A DNA stretch of 64,000 nt from the NCBI RefSeq assembly GCF_000786215.1, contig NZ_JROG01000004.1, forward strand, positions 930,001 through 994,000, in the 5' to 3' direction. Each line of letters opens with the position of its first letter. Position 1 is the stretch's first letter. Positions 57,966-64,000 of the stretch are shown here, in pieces. The translations under genes were made by a program, and so were the position numbers. The notes beneath the pieces are model-generated. The model had not been told where the DNA came from. It ran no database searches and was given only the letters and a program-made list of their open reading frames with translations. Origin of the DNA: Sphingomonas sp. 35-24ZXX (lineage in GTDB: Bacteria; Pseudomonadota; Alphaproteobacteria; Sphingomonadales; Sphingomonadaceae).

Positions 57966-59177
57966 ATGGTTGAGACTACACGCAGAACGCAGGTCGTGGT
58001 GGCGGGTGCCGGTCCTGTAGGGGCCGTCGCGGCGACGTGGCTGGCCAAGCAGGGGATCGACGTGATCCTGGCCGAAGCGGGCGCGGATGCGGCGCAGGAT
58101 TTGCGCGCATCCACCTTTCACCCGCCGACGCTCGAGATGTTGAGCGAACTGGGCATCACCGACCGCCTTGTCGAGATCGGCCTCAAGGCACCGGTCTATC
58201 ACTGGCGCGACCGTGCCAGTGGCGAAACGATTGCCTTCGACCTGACCGAACTGTCCGACATCACGCAATTTCCCTATCGGCTGCAGTGCGAGCAATATCA
58301 TCTCGCCCGCATGCTGTCCGACGGGCTGGCCAATATGCGCACCGGCGAGGTGCTGTTCGATCACCGCCTTGCCTATTTCGAACAGGACGACACCGGTGTC
58401 GATGTGTTCCTTGAAAGTCCGATGGGAATCGAGAAGGTGCGCGCCGACTATCTGATCGGTGCCGACGGGGCGAGTTCGATCGCGCGCAAGTGGCTGAATA
58501 TCGAGTTCGATGGTTTCACCTATCCCGAACGATTCCTCACGCTGAGCACCGATTATCCGATAGAACAGGCGATGCAGGGCGTGGCCTATGTCAATTATGT
58601 CTCGGATCCCGATGAATGGCTGGTGCTGCTGCGCGTTCCCAAGCTGTGGCGCGTGCTGGTGCCGGCGCAGGAGAGCGATCCACAGACATTGCTGTCCGAT
58701 GCCACCAAGAACGCGGTGTTCGACCGGATCATGGGCGATGGCGCACAGGTCAGGACCGAGCACCGGACGATCTACCGGGTGCACCAGCGCGTCGCCAAGA
58801 AATTCCGCGATGGGCGGGTGATGCTGGTCGGCGATGCGGCGCATCTCAACAACCCCTTGGGCGGCTTCGGGATGAACAGCGGTATCCACGATGCGGTCAA
58901 CCTGTGCCAGAAACTGACCGTTGTGCTCGGCGGCCAGGACGCTGCTGCCGACGAACAGCTTGCGCGTTACGATCGCCAGCGCCGCACGGTCACCTATGAC
59001 TTCACCCAGAGCCAGACGATCGAGAACATGGAACTGATGCGGGGTGGCCAGAGCGAGGCGCATGAGCGCCGCCGCGACGCGCTGCGCAAGGTGGCGGCCG
59101 ATCCTGCTCTGCGCCGGGCCTATCTGCTGCGCCAGGCGATGTATGAGAGCCTGGATCAGGCCGCCGCGATCGAATGA
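57966..59177 (+). CDS. FAD-dependent aromatic/heterocycle monooxygenase
   Basis: A 403-residue class A flavoprotein monooxygenase: VVVAGAGPVGAVAATWLAKQ (ADP binding), DYLIGADGASSIARK (DG motif) and LVGDAAHLNNPLGGFGMNSG (GD motif), in the PheA/TfdB-MhpA group. It hydroxylates an aromatic or N-heteroaromatic ring with NAD(P)H and O2. It lacks the long C-terminal thioredoxin-like domain of phenol hydroxylases. It lies 51 bp after the racemase-fold gene and converges on the SDR. Confidence 0.92.
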   Translation: MVETTRRTQVVVAGAGPVGAVAATWLAKQGIDVILAEAGADAAQDLRASTFHPPTLEMLSELGITDRLVEIGLKAPVYHWRDRASGETIAFDLTELSDITQFPYRLQCEQYHLARMLSDGLANMRTGEVLFDHRLAYFEQDDTGVDVFLESPMGIEKVRADYLIGADGASSIARKWLNIEFDGFTYPERFLTLSTDYPIEQAMQGVAYVNYVSDPDEWLVLLRVPKLWRVLVPAQESDPQTLLSDATKNAVFDRIMGDGAQVRTEHRTIYRVHQRVAKKFRDGRVMLVGDAAHLNNPLGGFGMNSGIHDAVNLCQKLTVVLGGQDAAADEQLARYDRQRRTVTYDFTQSQTIENMELMRGGQSEAHERRRDALRKVAADPALRRAYLLRQAMYESLDQAAAIE

Positions 59178-59181
59178 AGGG

Positions 59182-60003
59182 TCAGGCGGGACGATCCCTG
59201 CCAAGATAGCGGGACAGAATGTCGCGTGGCGGGTGCTCGGCTTGCCGCGCGGCGATCTTGTCCGGTGTCAGCCAGACCAGTGTTTCGCCGTTGCGCGGCG
59301 GGCGCATCATTTCGGTCGCGATCCAGTCGGCAATCGTTTCGGGATGATCGCCGATCACGTTGACCACGGCATCGCGTGCCGCGCGTCGATCGGCTGGAAC
59401 CCCAGCGTGTTCGCGGAAGAAACCTTCGGTCATCACCAGGCCCGGGCTGATTGCGCCAATGCTGTAGTCCTTGCCTTCCGCCTCGCTGGCAAGCGCGGCG
59501 GTGAGAAAGGTGAGTGCAGCCTTGCTGGTGGCATAGCCGTTCATCCCGTGCACCGGCTTGCCGTCCCAACCGGCTCCCAGCATGTTCCAGATTGCGCCTG
59601 ATCCCTGGCGCTGCATCCCCTTCGCCGCGACACGGCAGGCGTTCATCGTCCCCACTAGGTTGATGTCGATCATCGTCGAGAAGGCGTCAGGCGGCAGGTC
59701 GACCAGATCCGCCCCGGTGAGCGCGAGCCCGGCATTGTTGATCCACAGGTCGATCCGCCCCATCAGCGCGATGCCCGCGTGCCACAACTTTTCGACCGCG
59801 TCGGGATTGCGGATGTCACAGTGCATGGCGCGGATGGACGCGGATCGCGCGTCGTCCTCGCGCAGCGGGTGCGGCTTCGCTGGTCCGTCGGGCGTTCCGC
59901 CCAGAACCTGAATGTTCGATGCGGCCAGTGCGTGGGTGATCGCAGCGCCGAGGCCACGGCCTGCGCCCGTCACAACGGCGGTTTGGGGAAGGTGGTGAGC
60001 CAT
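59182..60003 (-). CDS. SDR-family oxidoreductase 2
   Basis: The start at 60003 (MAHHLPQTAVVTGAGRGLGA, AGGA five bases upstream) gives 273 residues. TGAGRGLGAAITHAL, WINNAGLALTGADL, IWNMLGAGWDGKPVHGMNGY and YATSK are present. The catalytic Ser position reads NMLGAGWD rather than the usual S-S/G, so the Ser may be replaced. Transcribed with the amidohydrolase before it (28-bp gap). Confidence 0.88.
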   Translation of the reverse strand: MAHHLPQTAVVTGAGRGLGAAITHALAASNIQVLGGTPDGPAKPHPLREDDARSASIRAMHCDIRNPDAVEKLWHAGIALMGRIDLWINNAGLALTGADLVDLPPDAFSTMIDINLVGTMNACRVAAKGMQRQGSGAIWNMLGAGWDGKPVHGMNGYATSKAALTFLTAALASEAEGKDYSIGAISPGLVMTEGFFREHAGVPADRRAARDAVVNVIGDHPETIADWIATEMMRPPRNGETLVWLTPDKIAARQAEHPPRDILSRYLGRDRPA

Positions 60004-60031
60004 CAACATCCTGTCGAGCTTGAAGGGGGGA

Positions 60032-61492
60032 TCAGCGATAGGTCCAGCCGCGGAAGGTCTGTCCGGCGCGCCGCAAGGGCAGGGCGCCGTCGAGCCCGGC
60101 ATCGCGGATCATGGCGGCGATCGCGGCCTCGCCTTCGCGGACGACCTCCATCTCGTTCCAGCGAGTCGACCGCCCATCGGCGATCAGATGGTCGCCCGCG
60201 ACAAAGACATGGCGCACCTGACTGGCGCGACCGGCCCAGACCAGCGCCCCGATCCGGCGGTCTGCAGCGTGCGCGAACTCAGGCATGCCGCAATCGACGA
60301 CGATGATGTCCGCAGCCTTGCCGGGCTCGATCGATCCCGACACGTCGTCGATGCACAGCGCCGCAGCGCTTCCCAGTGTCGCCATCTCGAGGACGCGCTC
60401 AGCCGTCGCCCAATGTTCGCGCGGTGGCCTCTGGCCGCCTTGGGCGACGTGCGCCTTGACTGCCATGTTCTGCGCCAGGATCGCCATGCGCATTACCTCG
60501 AACGGGTCCTGGCAATCGGTGACCAGCGGCGCGTCCGTGCCAAGACCGGGAATACTGTTGCGGGCGAAATGGTCGTGCAGCGGCAGGCCGGATCCGTCGA
60601 AGAAACGGAGCATCGGCACCAGCGCCAGCCGCGCATCGGCCTCAGCCAGCAGGTCTAACTCGTGTGGGTAAAGGTGCACGCCCTTGCCGGCATAGATCGG
60701 TTCGTCGAGCAAGCCGAATTGCGCGTAATAAGCGACCTGGCCGCCATCGAAACCGCGCGCGGCCAGGCCTGCTCCCCTGCTGTTGTCGGTCATGTCGACC
60801 CCGAAACCCGCGCCGATCGCTCGTGCACCCCGGCAGATCTGCCGCATGTCTTCGGGGTCCTCGACAAAGCTGTAATTGACGAACGAGGCCGCGACCCGGA
60901 TGCGCGCACTTTCGTAAGCCATCAGCCGCTCCAACTCCGCGAGGCCCCGATCGACGGTTTCGTGACCGGCCTGCGGCACCTTGTCGGAGTTGACGATGCA
61001 ACGGCACAGAAAGCCGCGCATGCCGCTGTCGGCTATGGCCTGCCAGCTGCCATCGACGCTGTCCGCGCGGACATTGGTGAAATGCTCGTCATGGGTGGCG
61101 GTATAGCCCGATTTGAGCATGTCCAGCGCGTGCAGCCGGACGATGGCATAGCTGCGCTCGGCATCCATGACCGCGCCCAGGGCAAACAGTTCGGTGATCA
61201 GGCTGCGCACTGCGGCCGGGATATCCAGCACCGGCCAGCGCTGGTCGTTATAGCCGCGAAAGATGTTCTGGATGAGATGGTTGTGGCCGTTTGCCATCCC
61301 CGGCATCACGATGGCGCCGCAAGCGTCGATCGTGGTTTGGCCGGCATGCGCCAGGGCGTGCATCGGTCCGGTGGCCGTGATACGGCCCTGGTCGATCGCG
61401 ACATAGCCTTGGGTGAAGACTGTCCGTTCCGCATCCATCGTCACGACATAGGCGTTCAACACCAGCGTATCGACAAGGGCGGGCGGGGTCAT
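60032..61492 (-). CDS. Amidohydrolase (cytosine deaminase/TrzN-like)
   Basis: The 486-residue protein begins with a beta-sandwich (LVLNAYVVTMDAERTVFTQG). It has the metal HxH in VMPGMANGHNHLIQNIFRG, a later His region (YTATHDEHFTNVRAD), IPGLGTDAPLVTDCQD with the metal Asp, and C-terminal GSIEPGKAADIIVVDCG. This is the AtzA/TrzN/guanine-deaminase type that removes ammonia, chloride or similar groups from N-heterocycles. Its start overlaps the GPH transporter stop (ATGA), so uptake and hydrolysis are coupled. Confidence 0.92.
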   Translation of the reverse strand: MTPPALVDTLVLNAYVVTMDAERTVFTQGYVAIDQGRITATGPMHALAHAGQTTIDACGAIVMPGMANGHNHLIQNIFRGYNDQRWPVLDIPAAVRSLITELFALGAVMDAERSYAIVRLHALDMLKSGYTATHDEHFTNVRADSVDGSWQAIADSGMRGFLCRCIVNSDKVPQAGHETVDRGLAELERLMAYESARIRVAASFVNYSFVEDPEDMRQICRGARAIGAGFGVDMTDNSRGAGLAARGFDGGQVAYYAQFGLLDEPIYAGKGVHLYPHELDLLAEADARLALVPMLRFFDGSGLPLHDHFARNSIPGLGTDAPLVTDCQDPFEVMRMAILAQNMAVKAHVAQGGQRPPREHWATAERVLEMATLGSAAALCIDDVSGSIEPGKAADIIVVDCGMPEFAHAADRRIGALVWAGRASQVRHVFVAGDHLIADGRSTRWNEMEVVREGEAAIAAMIRDAGLDGALPLRRAGQTFRGWTYR

Positions 61493-62862
61493 GCCTCAGC
61501 TTCCCCCAGCTTGTCCGGGGAAAGATCGTAGAAGAACAGGGCGACGACGCTGACCAGCAGCAGACCCAACGGGATGAACGAGGCCAGCCAGTAGATCGCG
61601 GCGATTGCCGATGCGGGCTGTTCGATCGCCGCACCGCCTGCACCCTGGATATAGCCCGACCAGCCCAGGAGCAGTCCGGTGAGTGCCGCGCCGAGCGCAA
61701 AGGCGACTTTCTCGACGATGGTATAGACCGCTGACAGCATGCCTTCGCGTCGCAAGCCGGTGCAGCGATAATCCCATTCCATTGTATCGGGCAGCAGCGA
61801 TTGGCCCAGCAGCAGCACCGCTCCGCCGAACGCGCCGAGCGCTGCGGCCCGCAGATAGACCAGCGCCACCGGCTCGCTTTCGGTGACGAAGAACCAGCTC
61901 ATGTAGATCAGGCCATAGATCAGCGTGGCGGCGATGAAGCTGTCGCGCTTGCCGCGCGAACGCGCGATGCGGACCCAGAAGGGCTGTACCGCGATCATGA
62001 CCCCGTAGAACACGAGGAAATACAGACCGAGTGCATTGTCATCGAGCCTGAGCACGCGGCGGAACAGGAACGGCATCGACGCCTGGGTGACCGCCAGAGC
62101 CAGCAATTGCAGCAGCTTGACGATGATCAGGATCACGAACGGCCGGTTGGTCGCCATCGACCGGAGCTTCGCGCCCCAGCCCGGTTGCGGCGTGTCATCG
62201 GCATCGTGAAAGGCCGCATCGCGCGTTCCGTAAAAGCTGTAGAGCGTGGCGGCGAGCACGACTGCGGCGAGGAAGATGGACAGCGCAGTGTGCCCGGCTT
62301 GCCCGCCGCCTGCGGCCTCCATCAGCACCGGGCCGACAAAGACGGCCAGCATCGAGGCCACCGCGACCGCTGCGACACGGAACGAGATCAGCCGCGAGCG
62401 CTCGTGGTACGAAGACGTCATCTCGGCTGGCATCGCCATATAGGGCACTGAGAACGTCGCATAGCCGGTCGCGTACAGCAGCAACGCTGCGGTGAAGAAG
62501 ACCACCGTCAGCACCGGATTGTCGAACACCGGCAGGTTGAACAGCATCAGCGCCGCCAGCGCGAGCAGCAGTCCACCAGCCAGCAGGAACGGTCGACGCC
62601 TGCCATGCCTGGACCGCAGCCTGTCGCTCGCGCCGCCAATGACCGGGTCGATGACAGCATCATAGACCTTTGAACCGGCGATGAGGGTCCCCGCCAATGC
62701 GGCACTGATGCCGCCGTAATCGACCACATAGCGCAGCAGCAAGACGTTCACGGAATTGAACAGCGCCGCAACGGCGATGGTGCCTACACCCCAGGCAAGG
62801 CATGTGCGAAGCGGCAGCTTCGCCGTTGCGGCGGACGATGCGGTGGTCATCCCGCTCGTCAA
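61489..62862 (-). CDS. GPH-family MFS transporter 2
   Basis: The 457-residue protein with about 12 membrane segments: AGTLIAGSKVYDAVIDPVIG, SDRLRSRHGRRRPFLLAGG and TFSVPYMAMPAEMTSSYHER are GPH hallmarks. It is a paralogue of the transporter at 49092-50483. The start overlaps the small-protein stop and the stop overlaps the amidohydrolase start, both by ATGA. Confidence 0.92.
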   Translation of the reverse strand: MTSGMTTASSAATAKLPLRTCLAWGVGTIAVAALFNSVNVLLLRYVVDYGGISAALAGTLIAGSKVYDAVIDPVIGGASDRLRSRHGRRRPFLLAGGLLLALAALMLFNLPVFDNPVLTVVFFTAALLLYATGYATFSVPYMAMPAEMTSSYHERSRLISFRVAAVAVASMLAVFVGPVLMEAAGGGQAGHTALSIFLAAVVLAATLYSFYGTRDAAFHDADDTPQPGWGAKLRSMATNRPFVILIIVKLLQLLALAVTQASMPFLFRRVLRLDDNALGLYFLVFYGVMIAVQPFWVRIARSRGKRDSFIAATLIYGLIYMSWFFVTESEPVALVYLRAAALGAFGGAVLLLGQSLLPDTMEWDYRCTGLRREGMLSAVYTIVEKVAFALGAALTGLLLGWSGYIQGAGGAAIEQPASAIAAIYWLASFIPLGLLLVSVVALFFYDLSPDKLGEAEA

Positions 62863-63185
62863 GCGTCTGCATCTAGATGCGCGGGGACGGCCAGCCCGGC
62901 ACGCTGCAGGATGTCTGCCACGCTGCGGCGAACGCCCGCGATCGGGGCGCCGGTCACGAGACTGGCAAACCGGTCGCGTTCTGCGGTGATCGCGGCGGCC
63001 AGTTCTGCAGGCGGCGTGAAATTGTCGATATCCTCACTCGTGATCGACCCTTTGGTCGCGAGCAGATATTCGGTGACGATCTGGCGATCGCGCATGATCC
63101 AGACCTCTGATGTCAGCGCCATCACCATGCGGGCGACGTCCGTCACGCTTTGCGGACCCAGATAGTCGTGTCCGGTGCTGCTCAT
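62859..63185 (-). CDS. Small helical partner protein, module copy 3
   Basis: A 108-residue protein overlapping the methyltransferase stop and the transporter start. VMALTSEVWIMRDRQIVTEY, then IDNFTPPAELAAAITAERDR closely follows the 88-residue copy 1 (LTRELWVLTDRQAVLEAV, IDSYTPNDALRAQLAERRQL). It has about 35 extra C-terminal residues. No known family. Confidence 0.78.
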   Translation of the reverse strand: MSSTGHDYLGPQSVTDVARMVMALTSEVWIMRDRQIVTEYLLATKGSITSEDIDNFTPPAELAAAITAERDRFASLVTGAPIAGVRRSVADILQRAGLAVPAHLDADA

Positions 63186-64000
63186 CGTACTGCCTCCGTC
63201 AGGGGTTTGCGGGCGCGGGTGATCCAGGGGTACTGGCCCTGACCCAGGCCGTAGGACTCGATCGCCTCGAAGCCGGTTTCGGCGAGCATGTCGTCGATGC
63301 TGTCATGCAGCACGGCCGAGAAGAATGGTTCTTCACGGTGATCGGTGTCCCAGTCGAGAATGACCGCATGGAACAGGTCGACCGCGCGGAAGGGGGGTGG
63401 ATCGGAGATGACGATATCCGCACCCGGCTTCATGATGCGGAACATCTCGGCGAGCAGCTTGCGGTTGGCCTTGGGCGGGAGCTCGTGATGCAGAGCGTAG
63501 GTGATCACGCCGTCAAAGCTGTCATCGGGCTCGCGGGTGTCATGCGCGGCGTCGGCCTGGCGCAGGTGCACGGCAAAGCCCTGACGCGATGCCATCTTTC
63601 GCCCGTTCTTCAGCAGCAGCACCGAAAGGTCCGAGCCATGCAGTTCGGCATCGGGGAACACGGTGTGCAATGCCTTGAGCGTCGAAACCCCGCCGCATCC
63701 CGGTTCGTAGATCTTGCCGTAATGGCTCTTGGGAAACTGTGCGACGGTCTTGAGCCGCTGCTGGGTGATGTCGTCACCCACGCCGACGGCGGCATAGCCG
63801 CCGTGGCGAAAGACCATCGGCCCCACGCCAAAGGCGAACAATGCGCCATAAAGATCGTAGCCGTCCCAGCCACCAGGCTCGAGATGCCATTCGATCCGGT
63901 CGTAATATTTGGGGATATCGATGCGATCGGGCAGGTCGAGCGACCCCAGAGCATCGGCCTGACCCTGCTTAGCATCGAAGGCCTCGAACTGCGCGCGGCG
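63182..64000 (-). CDS. Class I SAM-dependent methyltransferase, module copy 3 (partial)
   Basis: The frame is open to the window edge; 272 residues are visible and the start lies beyond. The N-terminal part ends PKYYDRIEWHLEPGGWDGYD, matching copy 1's PKYW..FHRTRGGWDASD. The methyltransferase core has IYEPGCGGVSTLKALHTVFP (motif I), HGSDLSVLLLKNGR, SFDGVITYALHHELPPKANR and MFRIMKPGADIVISDPPPF. It overlaps the small gene by ATGA in the same order as copy 1. Confidence 0.88.
   Translation of the reverse strand, partial: RRAQFEAFDAKQGQADALGSLDLPDRIDIPKYYDRIEWHLEPGGWDGYDLYGALFAFGVGPMVFRHGGYAAVGVGDDITQQRLKTVAQFPKSHYGKIYEPGCGGVSTLKALHTVFPDAELHGSDLSVLLLKNGRKMASRQGFAVHLRQADAAHDTREPDDSFDGVITYALHHELPPKANRKLLAEMFRIMKPGADIVISDPPPFRAVDLFHAVILDWDTDHREEPFFSAVLHDSIDDMLAETGFEAIESYGLGQGQYPWITRARKPLTEAVR

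Noticed and set aside
38196-59177. A complete nicotinate (nic) degradation pathway
   Set aside because: An amidase-type hydrolase, a monooxygenase, hydrolases and a maleate-isomerase relative are present, but there is no ring-cleaving dioxygenase and the isomerase relative lacks the catalytic cysteines.
1-64000. CRISPR array
   Set aside because: No run of regularly spaced 25-40-bp direct repeats is seen; the only short-period repeats are the AGTCACCCTT pairs and the GGGGCAT array, which have no spacers.

Overview
The window looks like chromosome of a high-GC alphaproteobacterium, most likely Sphingomonadales. The evidence is the truA-fmt/recR neighbourhood, an NDUFA9-like gene, a large TonB-dependent receptor, two GPH-type sugar-acid symporter relatives and a dense set of secreted hydrolases. 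Species cannot be fixed by reading alone.

Layout. (1) 1-5739 is core chromosome: a histidine kinase tail, truA and fmt, divergent recR, a PF10118-type metal hydrolase divergent from a TetR regulator, and an NDUFA9-like gene. (2) 5740-5826 is tRNA-Leu(CAG), whose 3' end is the target of a composite genomic island ending near 36505. Copies of the tRNA 3' end (CCTCTTCTGGGCACCA) lie at 5811, 6993 and 8235, and a one-base-shorter copy at 36491. The first two intervals (5811-6992 and 6993-8234) are small sister elements with the same ends, different cargo and no integrase. The third (8235-36505) is a 28-kb integrative mobilizable element. It carries a tyrosine integrase, a retron (PRTase-like effector, winged-helix protein, putative msr-msd RNA, reverse transcriptase), a DUF3768 pair, and a cytosine-C5 methyltransferase gene split by an IS407-type IS3-family element. 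The methyltransferase leads an operon of two uncharacterised proteins and a giant DptH/HerA-like ATPase with a PD-(D/E)xK-like motif. Then come ArdC, a MobF relaxase, a coupling protein, a ribbon-helix-helix protein, small accessory genes, an AlpA regulator and an AbiE toxin-antitoxin pair. No mating-pair-formation genes are present, so transfer would need a helper.

(3) From 36506 GC-rich DNA resumes with a 5'-truncated phoD, then a catabolic/secretory cluster to the window end. An IclR regulator precedes an overlapping minus-strand operon (deacetylase, PEP mutase/isocitrate lyase-type lyase, cysteine hydrolase, HisD-like dehydrogenase, SDR, VOC protein). A plus-strand set follows (TonB receptor, GPH transporter, DUF3089 protein, Tat-exported hydrolase, small protein, methyltransferase, lipase), then an aldehyde dehydrogenase, an Asp/Glu-racemase-fold protein, an FAD monooxygenase, an SDR, an amidohydrolase and a second GPH transporter. 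Three times in this cluster a small helical protein (88-108 aa) overlaps a class I SAM-methyltransferase gene with an unusual N-terminal region. I read these as paralogous two-gene modules.

How it fits together: the island is a defence package that can be mobilised. The right-hand cluster looks like uptake plus hydrolytic and oxidative breakdown of an organic substrate I cannot name. The two most unusual systems are the methyltransferase-linked DptH-like restriction operon, whose methyltransferase is interrupted, and the thrice-repeated methyltransferase/small-protein module.
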